Shown: positions 1 to 12,485, counted from the stretch's first letter. The stretch: 64,000 nucleotides of DNA from Ashinkailepas kermadecensis (GCA_034440615.1 JAOTOM010005049.1:372001-436000), one strand, 5' to 3'. Translations and numbers: made by a program. Notes: generated by a model from the letters alone, not told the origin.

Positions 1-210
1 CAAAGCAAACATGGAGGGCGCCGATGACCTTGAATATATACAGACATTGATATTCAAGGTATACATTGAATATATACCTTGAATATATTTAATATATACA
101 GATATTGTATCAACACCAGCACGCGCTACTAAGCTGCGTCGCTCTTATCGTCAGCCTCCACCTGTTCGCAAATGTACCGAATCATCGCCAGCATCTTGAA
201 AAGGCGCTGG
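1..210. other. AT-rich start of window with a short stem-loop
   Basis: No gene is seen. Positions 50-63 and 73-86 form a perfect 14-bp inverted repeat (ATATTCAAGGTATA and its complement) with a 9-nt loop, inside an AT-rich stretch of GAATATATA-like words at about 30-115. Too little sequence is present to say whether this is the edge of an element. Confidence 0.6.
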
Positions 211-1289
211 CGATGATGTCGGGGCTAACCTGACTGTGAAGGGGGTACAGGACTGTAGGCACGTGGCTCACGATGATGTCGGGGCTAACCTGACTATGAA
301 GGGGGTACAGGGCTGTAGGCACGTGGCTCACGATAATGTCGGGGCTAACCTAACCGTGAAGGGGGTACAGGACTGTAGGCACGTGGCTCACGATGATGTC
401 GGGGCTAACCTGACTGTGAAGGGGGTACAGGGCTGTAGGCACGTGGCTCACGATGATGTCGGGGCTAACCTGACTGTGAAGGGGGTACAGGACTGTAGGC
501 ACGTGGCTCACGATGATGTCGGGGCTAACCTGACTGTGAAGGGGGTACAGGACTGTAGGCACGTGGCTCACGATGATGTCGTGGCTAACCTGACTGTGAA
601 GAGGGTACAGGGCTGTAGGCACGTGGCTCACGATGGTGTCGGGGCCAACCTGACTGTGAAGGTGGTACAGGGCTGTAGGCACGTGGCTCACGATGATGTC
701 GGGGATAACCTGACTGTGAAGGGGGTACAGGACTGTGGGCACGTGGCTCACGATGATGTCGGGGCTAACCTGACTGTGAAGGGGGTACAGGACTGTAGGC
801 ACGTGGCTCACGATGATGTCGGGGCTAACCTGACTGTGAAGGGGGTACAGGACTGTAGGCACGTGGCTCACGATGATGTCGGGGCTAACCTGACTGTGAA
901 GGGGTACAGGACTATAGGTACGTGGCTCACGATGATGTCGGGGATAACCTGACTGTGAAGGGGGTACAGGACTGTGGGCACGTGGCTCACGATGATGTCG
1001 GGGATAACCTGACTGTGAAGGGGTACAGGACTGTAGGCACGTGGCTCACGATGATGTCGGGGATAACCTGACTGTGAAGGTGGTACAGGGCTGTAGGCAC
1101 GTGGCTCACGATGATGTCGGGGATAACCTGACTGTGAAGGGGGTACAGGACTGTAGGCACGTGGCTCACGATGATGTCGGGGCTAACCTGACTGTGAAGG
1201 GGGTACAGGACTGTAGGCACGTGGCTCACGATGATGTCGGGGCTAACCTGACTGTGAAGGGGTACAGGACTGTAGGCACGTGGCTCACG
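211..1289. repeat. 60-bp tandem array, 18 units
   Basis: Eighteen head-to-tail units of 59-60 bp. A conserved segment reads GGCACGTGGCTCACGATGAT. Units 1-11 hold an exact 60-bp register (for example 241, 301, 361); single-base deletions give 59-bp units after about 900. The E-box hexamer CACGTG is in every unit except the one near 915, where it is TACGTG. Because the unit length is divisible by three and has open frames, translations look protein-like on both strands, but substitutions show no synonymous bias by eye, so I do not call a gene. Confidence 0.97.
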
Positions 1290-1634
1290 ACGTGTCTTCG
1301 TATGTTTTATCGAACTATGGCCGCGTGCTGAGCGCCAAAGAATGAATGCAATCCAGGTGGGGAAGTCGTGCAGCACACGACTGTCGGAGTGCCCCTCCAG
1401 TCCTTGCTGGGTCACGCCGTCCGTCGTCTCGTATGCGCCTATGATCTGAAGGGGTCCGGTGATAACGAACATACAGCACCATCCACTGACGAATGTCAAG
1501 TAAACTGGGCCTTCGACGGGATCACAGTCTAGGGTATTTACCAACAGAGAGCGTGTCATGATCTGTTATGTCTCTTTGCCTCTGATGGCAAAATGGTGGC
1601 CGAGAGGAAACCAACCTTCATTGTGTTCAAACTT
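1290..1634. other. Unique intronic sequence, nothing recognised
   Basis: Non-repetitive sequence between the 60-bp array and the first SINE. I see no exon, RNA gene or element end. Confidence 0.6.
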
Positions 1635-1648
1635 CAGTCAGCTATTGA

Positions 1649-1823
1649 GGGGACGAGTGGTCTAGGGGTAAGATGCTCGTCTCACAATCGAAAGATTGTG
1701 GGTTCGAGTCTCACCTGTTGCTGCTCTTCGCCCGCGACCAATCGGCGTGAGAGATTGGCGACGCTATATGACTCAACGGTCGACGTGTCGTAAAAACCAA
1801 TAACCAACCAACCAATAACCAAC
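1649..1823 (+). mobile_element. tRNA-derived SINE, family A, copy 1 (complete)
   Basis: The 5' head looks like a tRNA-Val(CAC) gene: an A-box-like segment TGGTCTAGGGGTAAG, an anticodon-loop region CTCACAA, and a B box GGGTTCGAGTC. It is followed by a body with GACCAATCGGCGTGAGAGAT and a short 3' tail of CCAATAACCAACCAACC type. A perfect 14-bp target-site duplication (CAGTCAGCTATTGA) lies at 1635-1648 and 1824-1837, so both ends are defined. It matches 20857-21022 and the minus strand of 46463-46627. A free tRNA gene is excluded by the body and the duplications. Confidence 0.95.
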
Positions 1824-1837
1824 CAGTCAGCTATTGA

Positions 1838-2950
1838 ATGGTATCATCATCGCCGTGTCGTTTATATTTGTTTTGTTTTGTTTGTGGCCAGCCACGGGCC
1901 CGAGATAGGACTCTGTGATTGGAGCTGTCGCTGGCATTCTGTCCGACCAGTCGTGTGGTGAGATCTGTCAGCCTTGTGTCCGACCGGTCATGTGAGGTCA
2001 GTCTGTGGATGTGGACTGGTCGCTGGCCTTCAACACACACTGTTTCGCTTTGCTTTTGGTGCCGACGAAGTGTGGGTGGTATGGTTAACTTCATTGCTGG
2101 ACTTCCACGTCTGAATCCAATGATAACTTCACCCAGCGATGCTATGCTGCGGTACGCCCATACTTCGGGCTGTTTTGTTTTTGATGATTTCCGAGTATTC
2201 ATATATAATGCCGTGTCACTAACCTTTGCAAGATTATCCCAGTTCAGTGACCTGGCTTGACCTCGGGTGAAGTTTTTGGAGACGATTCCACGAGGCGATT
2301 ATTTAGAAGTTTTTGGAGGCGATTATTTAGAAGTTTCTATGTTGTATTCAAAGACCTAACCTACCCAAGCCCGTGATCTTTGAGACAAGACATGGGTTAT
2401 TATGAGTAGGCTCATAAGACACCAAGTAACGCTTTGCTACACATTACAAATGCCTATCTGGTGTACCCGGAGAACAATTCTTGAAACATTTTCGAAAATT
2501 ACCGAATGTTGGCAAAGATCAACCTTTAATCTGACCTGGCTGGTTAAATGTTGATCTTGGGTACGAAAATGAGCAGCAATCGAGATATTTCTTCGCAAGC
2601 AACATCGGTTTGGTCGTTGTTCTTTTTGTTTTGTTCCGGTACCACGTTCCGTTCACAAGTGCGAGGGGGGGGGGGGTTGTCCCCCTTGCAAGGACGACGG
2701 ATAGCAATATGACCAGAGCAGTCGAAGCGTCCGAAAGCCCAAATAAGTAACTAATGGCAACAGATGTTCATTTGACCAGGGATGGGGTAAGCTCATTTTA
2801 AGCTGAATATTTACCATGCAACGCTGTGGGGATATTGTTAAAATATACAGATGTTAGGTGGCGAACCCCTAAAATATGCTGCTGTCCCTCTAATCCGCCG
2901 CCCTTTCCCCCTGACTTTGAAGATCGTAAGAACTCTGATGCCGGCAATGG
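1838..2950. other. Unique intronic sequence, nothing recognised
   Basis: Mostly non-repetitive. A G homopolymer lies at about 2667-2680, next to a C run. A short local repeat of GTTTTTGGAGGCGATT type occurs at 2272-2335. No exon is identified; open frames here are short and have no recognisable domain. Confidence 0.6.
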
Positions 2951-2954
2951 TTAA

Positions 2955-3773
2955 CCCTCCCCGTCTTTCCGGTCATATCCTCACACCCCGTCTCGGGAGG
3001 GGGGATGATACATAACCCCCTAATCTCCAAACTAAGCGTCGCACGAAAACGAAAGAGGTGTCATCGGAAAGCGCTCGACGAGTAGGGCCAAACACAACCC
3101 TCAAAATGTTATCCCCAAAAGTGACGTCACTAGGTTTTCACGACTTACATCATGTTTTTGGCTCTAGGGAGTTCATTTTGGGGATATTTGAGAAAAACGA
3201 AAATTATTTGGCATCAGAAAAGGACGGTGAAATCGTCCATGGCCCTAAAATGTTTGCCCACCCAATCAAAATTAGCATTTTTTTATATTTCAAAATTAAG
3301 TTTTCAATTTACTTTACTTTTTTTAATGGGTCTCTTTTTTTAGAGCGGACCAAAAAACGTTGTTCCAAGTCAACTTGCTCTCATAAAAAATGCTTACTTC
3401 AGGCAGAATCTTCGATTTTAGCCCTAATGGGCAAATATGCAGAACTAATAAGTGATCAAAAACTGAAGAAAACAAATTTCCTCTGGTGCGTTTTGTTTCG
3501 TCCCTAAAGATAAGCAAATGCTGAAAGTTTCATTAAAATATCTTTATCCGTTAAAGCGTGACGACTGGTTGAACTTTTCTGGAGGTGACCTTACTTGACC
3601 TTGACTAACTCGTTGACCCTAGATGACCTGACCTAAAATTTTTGACACAACATGCCAAATTGATGTGGGAAAAGGTATGCCAAATTTCGGCGTGCTGTCG
3701 CGCGCCGTTCTTTCCCTATCTGCTGAAAACCTTAGGGGGGCATATCAACCCCCCCCCCCCGAGACGGCGTGGG
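2955..3773. mobile_element. TTAA-flanked non-autonomous DNA transposon, 819 bp (piggyBac-like MITE)
   Basis: TTAA lies immediately outside both ends (2951-2954 and 3774-3777). The ends are inverted: left CCCTCCCCGTCT, right (reverse complement) CCCACGCCGTCTCGGG. A second, better match to the right terminus sits inside the left end at about 2991-3030, so the left terminus is duplicated. TTAA duplication with CCC ends is the known signature of piggyBac-superfamily elements. The interior has no transposase. It carries TGACCT words at 3586, 3596, 3624 and 3629, like the other TTAA elements in this window. It is AT-rich in the middle, with short unrecognised open frames. Confidence 0.7.
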
Positions 3774-3777
3774 TTAA

Positions 3778-4265
3778 CACATGCCGTCAAAAGTAAGAGC
3801 GCGGGTGCCGGGAGCCGGGCAGAAGCGGCAGTGCCTCCCCCGAACCTTGGACGAGCTTAACATTAACCCTATGGATGTTGCATGGAATTAGTCGACTTCA
3901 AAATGGCTGTTGTCGCCCCCCAACCTTGAGACGGTTCCAGTTCCACTGGTAAGAATATTCCAGCATCGTGCCTAGCATCCTTGAAACCCTAAGCTAAACG
4001 GTGCGCGTCCTGCCAGCAGCACGCAGCCTGGGAATATCGTTGGCCTCGTTCGAGTCCGAGTTAGCCGTGGGTGTGTTGGCACCGGAAAGGCGGACGCTTG
4101 GATCTCTGCACATGTCCCGTATCACCGACTCACTCCGTTTATCGCGGCTCGGTGTTTGTTTGGTGTATCCGAGTGATGCGGGCCAGACCAGCAGTCGGCC
4201 GGCCGGCTCAGCTGGATTGGAGTGGCGTCGACTTCGAGTGACGTCGGTCTTGATCCTCGAAGCTG
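3778..4265. other. Unique flank of the giant array
   Basis: Non-repetitive, moderately GC-rich sequence. No exon is recognised. It runs directly into the 20-bp repeats at about 4270. Confidence 0.6.
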
Positions 4266-4269
4266 GTGG

Positions 4270-7200
4270 CTCGTGTCGGGCGGTGTGTGGCTGTGTCCGG
4301 CGGTGTCCGGCGGTATGTGGTTGTGTCTGGCGGTATGTGGTTGTGTCCGGCGGTATGTGGTTGTGTCTGGCGGTATGTGGTTGTGTCCGGCGGTGTGTGG
4401 CTGTGTTGGGCGGTGTGTGGCTGTGTCCGGCGGTGTGTGGCTGTGTCTGGCGGTGTGTGGCTGTGTCCGGCGGTGTGTGGCTGTGTTGGGTGGTGTGTGG
4501 CTGTGTCCGGCAGTATGTGGCTGTGTCCGGCGGTATGTGGTTGTGTCTGGCGGTATGTGGTTGTGTCCGGCGGTGTGTGGCTGTGTTGGGCGGTGTGTGG
4601 TTGTGTCCGGCGGTATGTGGCTGTGTTGGGCGGTGTGTGGCTGTGTCTGGCGGTGTGTGGCTGTGTTGGGCGGTGTGTGGCTGTGTCCGGCGGTGTGTGG
4701 CTGTGTCCGGCGGTGTGTGGCTGTGTCCGGCGGTGTGTGGCTGTGTCCGGCGGTGTGTGGCTGTGTTGGGCGGTGTGTGGCTGTGTCTGGTGGTGTGTGA
4801 CTGTGTCCGGCGGTATGTGGTTGTGTCTGGCGGTGTGTGGTTGTGTCCGGCGGTGTGTGGCTGTGTTGGGCGGTGTGTGGTTGTGTCCGGCGGTATGTGG
4901 CTGTGTTGGGCGGTGTGTGGCTGTGTCTGGCGGTGTGTGGCTGTGTTGGGCGGTGTGTGGCTGTGTCCGGCGGTGTGTGGCTGTGTCCGGCGGTGTGTGG
5001 CTGTGTCCGGCGGTGTGTGGCGGTGTGTGGCTGTGTTGGGCGGTGTGTGGCTGTGTCTGGTGGTGTGTGACTGTGTCCGGCGGTATGTGGTTGTGTCTGG
5101 CGGTATGTGGTTGTGTCCGGCGGTGTGTGGCTGTGTTGGGCGGTGTGTGGTTGTGTCCGGCGGTATGTGGCTGTGTTGGGCGGTGTGTGGCTGTGTCTGG
5201 CGGTGTGTGGCTGTGTTGGGCGGTGTGTGGCTGTGTCCGGCGGTGTGTGGCTGTGTCCGGCGGTGTGTGGCTGTGTCCGGTGGTGTGTGGCTGTGTTGGG
5301 CGGTGTGTGGCTGTGTTGGGCGGTGTGTGGCTGTGTTGGGCGGTGTGTGGTTGTGTCCGGCGGTATGTGGCTGTGTTGGGCGGTGTGTGGCTGTGTCTGG
5401 CGGTGTGTGGCTGTGTTGGGCGGTGTGTGGCTGTGTCCGGCGGTGTGTGGCTGTGTCCGGCGGTGTGTGGCTGTGTCCGGTGGTGTGTGGCTGTGTTGGG
5501 CGGTGTGTGGCTGTGTTGTGCGGTGTGTGGCTGTGTTGGGCGGTGTGTGGCTGTGTTGGGCGGTGTGTGGCTGTGTCTGGTGGTGTGTGACTGTGTCCGG
5601 CGGTATGTGGTTGTGTCTGGCGGTATGTGGTTGTGTCCGGCGGTGTGTGGCTGTGTTGGGCGGTGTGTGGTTGTGTCCGGCGGTATGTGGCTGTGTTGGG
5701 CGGTGTGTGGCTGTGTCTGGCGGTGTGTGGCTGTGTTGGGCGGTGTGTGGCTGTGTCCGGCGGTGTGTGGCTGTGTCCGGCGGTGTGTGGCTGTGTCCGG
5801 TGGTGTGTGGCTGTGTCTGGCGGTGTGTGGCTGTGTTGGGCGGTGTGTGGCTGTGTTGGGCGGTGTGTGGCTGTGTTGGGCGGTGTGTGGCTGTGTCGGG
5901 CGGTGTGTGGCTGTGTTGGGCGGTGTGTGGCTGTGTCCGGCGGTGTGTGGCTGTGTCCGGTGGTGTGTGGCTGTGTTGGGCGGTGTGTGGCTGTGTCGGG
6001 CGGTGTGTGGCTGTGTTGGGCGGTGTGTGGCTGTGTTGGGCGGTGTGTGGCTGTGTCTGGCGGTGTGTGGCTGTGTTGGGCGGTGTGTGGCTGTGTCCGG
6101 CGGTGTGTGACTGTGTCCGGCGGTGTGTGGCTGTGTCCGGTGGTGTGTGGCTGTGTCCGGCGGTGTGTGGCTGTGTCCGGCGGTGTGTGGCTGTGTCCGG
6201 CGGTGTGTGGCTGTGTCCGGCGGTGTGTGGCGGTGTGTGACTGTGTCCGGCGGTGTGTGACTGTGTCTGGCGGTGTGTGGCTGTGTCTGGCGGTGTGTGG
6301 CTGTGTCCGGTGGTGTGTGGTTGTGTCTGGCGGTGTGTGGCTGTGTCCGGCGGTGTGTGGCTGTGTCCGGCGGTGTGTGGCTGTGTCCGGTGGTGTGTGG
6401 CTGTGTCCGGCGGTGTGTGGCTGTGTCCGGCGGTGTGTGGCTGTGTCCGGTGGTGTGTGGCTGTGTCTGGCGGTGTGTGGCTGTGTCCGCTGGTGTGTGG
6501 CTGTGTCTGGCGGTGTGTGGCTGTGTCCGGCGGTGTGTGGCTGTGTCCGGCGGTGTCCGGCGGTATGTGGTTGTGTCTGGCGGTATGTGGTTGTGTCCGG
6601 CGGTATGTGGTTGTGTCTGGCGGTATGTGGTTGTGTCCGGCGGTGTGTGGCTGTGTTGGGCGGTGTGTGGCTGTGTCCGGCGGTGTGTGGCTGTGTCTGG
6701 CGGTGTGTGGCTGTGTCCGGCGGTGTGTGGCTGTGTTGGGTGGTGTGTGGCTGTGTCCGGCGGTGTGTGGCTGTGTCCGGCGGTATGTGGTTGTGTCTGG
6801 CGGTATGTGGTTGTGTCCGGCGGTGTGTGGCTGTGTTGGGCGGTGTGTGGTTGTGTCCGGCGGTATGTGGCTGTGTTGGGCGGTGTGTGGCTGTGTCTGG
6901 CGGTGTGTGGCTGTGTTGGGCGGTGTGTGGCTGTGTCCGGCGGTGTGTGGCTGTGTCCGGCGGTGTGTGGCTGTGTCCGGCGGTGTGTGGCTGTGTCCGG
7001 CGGTGTGTGGCGGTGTGTGGCTGTGTTGGGCGGTGTGTGGCTGTGTCTGGTGGTGTGTGACTGTGTCCGGCGGTATGTGGTTGTGTCTGGCGGTATGTGG
7101 TTGTGTCCGGCGGTGTGTGGCTGTGTTGGGCGGTGTGTGGTTGTGTCCGGCGGTATGTGGCTGTGTTGGGCGGTGTGTGGCTGTGTCTGGCGGTGTGTGG

Positions 7201-8820
7201 CTGTGTTGGGCGGTGTGTGGCTGTGTCCGGCGGTGTGTGGCTGTGTCCGGCGGTGTGTGGCTGTGTCCGGCGGTGTGTGGCGGTGTGTGGCTGTGTTGGG
7301 CGGTGTGTGGCTGTGTCTGGTGGTGTGTGACTGTGTCCGGCGGTATGTGGTTGTGTCTGGCGGTATGTGGTTGTGTCCGGCGGTGTGTGGCTGTGTTGGG
7401 CGGTGTGTGGTTGTGTCCGGCGGTATGTGGCTGTGTTGGGCGGTGTGTGGCTGTGTCTGGCGGTGTGTGGCTGTGTTGGGCGGTGTGTGGCTGTGTCCGG
7501 CGGTGTGTGGCTGTGTCCGGCGGTGTGTGGCTGTGTCCGGTGGTGTGTGGCTGTGTTGGGCGGTGTGTGGCTGTGTTGGGCGGTGTGTGGCTGTGTTGGT
7601 CGGTGTGTGGTTGTGTCCGGCGGTATGTGGCTGTGTTGGGCGGTGTGTGGCTGTGTCTGGCGGTGTGTGGCTGTGTTGGGCGGTGTGTGGCTGTGTCCGG
7701 CGGTGTGTGGCTGTGTCCGGCGGTGTGTGGCTGTGTCCGGTGGTGTGTGGCTGTGTTGGGCGGTGTGTGGCTGTGTTGTGCGGTGTGTGGCTGTGTTGGG
7801 CGGTGTGTGGCTGTGTTGGGCGGTGTGTGGCTGTGTCTGGTGGTGTGTGACTGTGTCCGGCGGTATGTGGTTGTGTCTGGCGGTATGTGGTTGTGTCCGG
7901 CGGTGTGTGGCTGTGTTGGGCGGTGTGTGGTTGTGTCCGGCGGTATGTGGCTGTGTTGGGCGGTGTGTGGCTGTGTCTGGCGGTGTGTGGCTGTGTTGGG
8001 CGGTGTGTGGCTGTGTCCGGCGGTGTGTGGCTGTGTCCGGCGGTGTGTGGCTGTGTCCGGTGGTGTGTGGCTGTGTTGGGCGGTGTGTGGCTGTGTTGGG
8101 CGGTGTGTGGCTGTGTTGGGCGGTGTGTGGCTGTGTTGGGCGGTGTGTGGCTGTGTCGGGCGGTGTGTGGCTGTGTTGGGCGGTGTGTGGCTGTGTCCGG
8201 CGGTGTGTGGCTGTGTCCGGTGGTGTGTGGCTGTGTTGGGCGGTGTGTGGCTGTGTTGGGCGGTGTGTGGCTGTGTTGGGCGGTGTGTGGCTGTGTTGGG
8301 CGGTGTGTGGCTGTGTCTGGCGGTGTGTGGCTGTGTTGGGCGGTGTGTGGCTGTGTCCGGCGGTGTGTGACTGTGTCCGGCGGTGTGTGGCTGTGTCCGG
8401 TGGTGTGTGGCTGTGTCCGGCGGTGTGTGGCTGTGTCCGGCGGTGTGTGGCTGTGTCCGGCGGTGTGTGGCTGTGTCCGGCGGTGTGTGGTGGTGTGTGA
8501 CTGTGTCCGGCGGTGTGTGACTGTGTCTGGCGGTGTGTGGCTGTGTCTGGCGGTGTGTGGCTGTGTCCGGTGGTGTGTGGTTGTGTCTGGCGGTGTGTGG
8601 CTGTGTCTGGCGGTGTGTGGCTGTGTCCGGCGGTGTGTGGCTGTGTCCGGCGGTGTGTGGCTGTGTCCGGCGGTGTGTGGCTGTGTCGGGCGGTGTGTGG
8701 CTGTGTCTGGCGGTGTGTGGCTGTGTCTGGTGGTGTGTGACTGTGTCCGGCGGTGTGTGGTTGTGTCTGGCGGTGTGTGGCTGTGTCCGGCGGTATGTGG
8801 CTGTGTTGGGCGGTGTGTGG
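4270..8820. repeat. Giant array, left block: 20-bp unit with higher-order structure
   Basis: About 227 near-perfect head-to-tail copies of a 20-bp unit, CTGTGTCCGGCGGTGTGTGG. The consensus has 10 G, 6 T, 4 C and no A on the + strand. Common variants replace TCC with TCT or TTG, or change GTGTGTGG to GTATGTGG. Variants recur in the same order: 4291-6340 repeats at 6541-8600 with an offset of 2250 bp, then 2260 bp after a 10-bp insertion near 7011, giving a higher-order unit of about 2.25 kb. Smaller 270-bp-scale repeats (for example from 4801 and 5071) are nested within it. Length variants are almost absent in this block. Open frames on both strands are a by-product of a stop-free unit. Confidence 0.97.
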
Positions 8821-11800
8821 CGGTGTGTCTGGGGTAGTGTGTGGTCGTGTGTCTGGGGTAGTGTGTGGCCGTGTGTCTGGTGTACCGTGTCTGGGGTAGT
8901 GTGTGGCTGTGTGTCTGGTGCACCGTGTCTGGGCTAGTGTGTGGCTGTATCTGGGGTAGTGTGTGGCTGTGTGTCTGCTGTACCTTGGCTGGGGCAGTGT
9001 GTGGCTGTGTGTCTGGGGTAGTGTGTGGTCGTGTGTCTGCTGTACCGTGTCTGGGGTAGTGTGTGGCTGTGTGTCTGGGGTAGTGTGTGGCTGATGTCTG
9101 GGGTAGTGTGTGGCTGTGTGTCTGGTGTACCGTGGCTGGGGTAGTGTGTGGATGTGTGTCTGCTGTACCGTGTCTGGGGTAGTGTGTGGCTGTGTGTCTG
9201 CCGTACCGTGTCTGGGGTAGTGTGTGGCTGTGCTGTGTCTGGTGTACCGTGTCTGGGGTAGTGTGTGACTGTGTGTCTGCTGTACCGTGTCTGGGGTAGT
9301 GTGTGGCTGTGTGTCTGCTGTACTGTGTCTGGGGTAGTGTGTGTCTGGGGCACCGTGTCTGCTGTACCATGTCTGGGGTAGTGTGTGCCTGTGTGTCTGG
9401 GGTAGTGTGTGACTGTGTGTCTGCTGTACCGTGTATGGGGTAGTGTGTGGCTGTGTGTCTGCTGTATCGTGTCTGGGGTAGTGTGTGGCTGTGTGTCTGG
9501 TGTACCGTGCCTGGGGTAGTGTGTGACTGTGTCTGCTGTACCGTGTCTGGGGTAGTGTGTGGCTGTGTGTCTGCTGTACCGTGTCTGGGGTAGTGTGTGA
9601 CTGTGTGTCTGCTGTACCGTGTATGGGGTAGTGTGTGGCTGTGTGTCTGCTGTACCGTGTCTGGGGTAGTGTGTGGCTGTGTGTCTGGTGTACTGTGTCT
9701 GGGGTAGTGTGTGTGACTGTGTGTCTGCTGTACCGTGTCTGGGGTAGTGTGTGGCTGTGTGTCTGCTGTACCGTGTCTGGGGTAGTGTGTGCTGTGTGTC
9801 TGGCTGTACCGTGTCTGGGGTAGTGTGTGGCTGTGTGTCTGCTGTACCGTGTCTGGGGTAGTGTGTGGCTGTGTGTCTGCTGTACCGTGTCTGGGGTAGT
9901 GTGTGGCTGTGTGTCTGCTGTACCGTGTCTGGGGTAGTGTGTGGCTGTGTGTCTGCTGTACCGTGTCTGGGGTAGTGTGTGGCTGTGTGTCTGCTGTACC
10001 GTGTCTGGGGTAGTGTGTGGCTGTGTGTCTGGTGTACCGTGTCTGGGGTAGTGTGTGGCTGTGTGTCTGCTGTACCGTGTCTGGGGTAGTGTGTGGCTGT
10101 GTGTCTGCTGTACCGTGTCTGGGTAGTGTGTGGCTGTGTGTCTGCTGTACCGTGTCTGGGGTAGTGTGTGGCTGTGTGTCTGCTGTACCGTGTCTGGGGT
10201 AGTGTGTGGCTGTGTGTCTGCTGTACCGTGTCTGGGGTAGTGTGTGGCTGTGTGTCTGGTGTACCGTGTCTGGGGTAGTGTGTGGCTGTGTGTCTGCTGT
10301 ACCGTGTCTGGGGTAGTGTGTGGCTGTGTGTCTGGTGTACCGTGTCTGGGGTAGTGTGTGGCTGTGTGTCTGCTGTACCGTGTCTGGGGTAGTGTGTGTG
10401 TGTGTCTGGTGTATGTGCTGGTACCGTGTCTGGGGTAGTGTGTGCTGTGTAGTGTGTGTACCGTGTCTGGGGTAGTGTGTGGCTGTGTGTCTGGTGTACC
10501 GTGTCTGGGGTAGTGTGTGGCTGTGTGTCTGGGGTAGTGTGTGGCTGTGTGTTGGTGTACCGTGTCTGGGGTAGTGTGTGGCTGTGTGTATGGTTACCGT
10601 GTCTGGGGTAGTGTGTGGCTGTGTGTATGGTGTACCGTGTCTGGGGTAGTGTGTGGCTGTGTGTATGGTGTACCGTGTCTGGGGTAGTGTGTGGCTGTGT
10701 GTATGGTGTACCGTGTCTGGGGTAGTGTGTGGCTGTGTGTCTGGGGTAGTGTGTGGCTGTGTGTATGGTGTACCGTGTCTGGGGTAGTGTGTGGCTGTGT
10801 GTATGGTGTACCGTGTCTGGGGTAGTGTGTGGCTGTGTGTATGGTGTACCGTGTCTGGGGTAGTGTGTGGCTGTGTGTCTGGGGTAGTGTGTGGCTGTGT
10901 GTCTGGGGTAGTGTGTGGCTGTGTGTCGTGGGGTAGTGTGTGGCTGTGTGTGGTGTAGTGTGTCTGGGGTAGTGTGTGGCTGTGTGTATGGTGTACCGTG
11001 TCTGGGGTAGTGTGTGGCTGTGTGTATGGTGTCCGTGTCTGGGGTAGTGTGTGGCTGTGTGTCTGGGGTAGTGTGTGGCTGTGTGTGTGTGGCTGGGGTG
11101 TGTGGGTGTGTGTGGTAGTGTGTGTCTGGGGTAGTGTGTGGCTGTGTGTCTGGGGTAGTGTGTGGCTGTGTGTATGGTGTACCGTGTCTGGGGTAGTGTG
11201 TGGCTGTGTGTCTGGTTGTGTGTGTGGCTTGTGTCTGGGGTAGTGTGTGGCTGTGTGTCTGGGGTAGTGTGTGGCTGTGTGTCTGGGGTAGTGTGTGGCT
11301 GTGTGTCTGGGGTAGTGTGTGGCTGTGTGTCTGGTGTACCGTGTCTGGGGTAGTGTGTGGCTGTGTGTCTGGGGTAGTGTGTGGCTGTGTGTCTGCTGTA
11401 CCGTGTCTGGGGTAGTGTGTGGCTGTGTGTCTGGGGTAGTGTGTGGCTGTGTGTCTGGGGTAGTGTGTGGCTGTGTGTCTGGGGTAGTGTGTGGCTGTGT
11501 GTCTGGGGTAGTGTGTGGCTGTGTGTCTGTGGGTAGTGTGTGGCTGTGTGTCGGGGTAGTGTGTGGCTGTGTGTCTGGGGTAGTGTGTGGCTGTGTGTGT
11601 GTGGCTGTGTGTCTGGGGTAGTGTGTGGCTGTGTGTCTGGGGTAGTGTGTGGCTGTGTGTCTGGTGTACCGTGTCTGGGGTAGTGTGTGGCTGTGTGTCT
11701 GGGGTAGTGTGTGGCTGTGTGTCTGGGGTAGTGTGTGGCTGTGTGTCTGGGCTGTGTGGCTGTGTGTCTGGGGTAGTGTGTGGCTGTGTGTCTGGGGTAG

Positions 11801-12485
11801 TGTGTGGCTGTGTGTCTGGGGTAGTGTGTGGCTGTGTGTCTGGGGTAGTGTGTGGCTGTGTGTCTGGGGTAGTGTGTGGCTGTGTGTCTGGGGTAGTGTG
11901 TGGCTGTGTGTCTGGGGTAGTGTGTGGCTGTGTGTCTGGGGTAGTGTGTGGCTGTGTGTATGGTGTACCGTGTCTGGGGTAGTGTGTGGCTGTGTGTCTG
12001 GGGTAGTGTGTGGCTGTGTGTCTGTGTACCGTGTCTGGGGTAGTGTGTGGCTTGTGTCTGGGGTAGTGTGTGTGGCTGTGTCTGGGGTAGTGTGTGGCTG
12101 TGTGTCTGGGGTAGTGTGTGGCTGTGTGTCTGGGGTAGTGTGTGGCTGTGTGTCTGGGGTAGTGTGTGGCTGTGTGTCTGGGGTAGTGTGTGGCTGTGTG
12201 TCTGGGGTAGTGTGTGGCTGTGTGTCTGGGGTAGTGTGTGGCTGTGTGTCTGGGGTAGTGTGTGGCTGTGTGTCTGGGGTAGTGTGTGGCTGTGTGTCTG
12301 GGGTAGTGTGTGGCTGTGTGTCTGGGGTAGTGTGTGGCTGTGTGTCTGGGGTAGTGTGTGTGTCTGGGGTAGTGTGTGGCTGTGGGTAGTGTGTGGCTGT
12401 GTGTCTGGGGTAGTGTGTGGCTTGTGTCTGGGGTAGTGTGTGGCTGTGTCCGGGGTAGTGTGTGGCTTGTGTCTGGGGTAGTGTG
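8821..12485. repeat. Giant array, middle block: 24-bp and 38-bp units
   Basis: Units share GTAGTGTGTGGCTGTGTGTC. A 24-bp form adds TGGG. A 38-bp form inserts a 14-bp segment, TCTGCTGTACCGTG. The 38-bp form dominates about 8,900-10,850 and the 24-bp form 11,230-12,480. The shared core GTGTGTGGCTGTGT shows common origin with the flanking 20-bp units. Single-base gains and losses are frequent here. Confidence 0.95.

Noticed and set aside
236..952. 238-codon frame with a 20-residue repeat (GVQDCRHVAHDDVGANLTVK)
   Set aside because: The unit is 60 bp, so any frame repeats every 20 residues. The minus strand is open too. One-base deletions after 900 break the frame without an adaptation, and no signal peptide or flanking exon is present.
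1651..1722. Possible functional tRNA-Val gene
   Set aside because: The tRNA-like head is joined to a SINE body, has two other dispersed copies and is bounded by target duplications.
3058..3507. 149-codon plus-strand open frame
   Set aside because: It lies inside the 819-bp TTAA element and shows no transposase motif or other domain.
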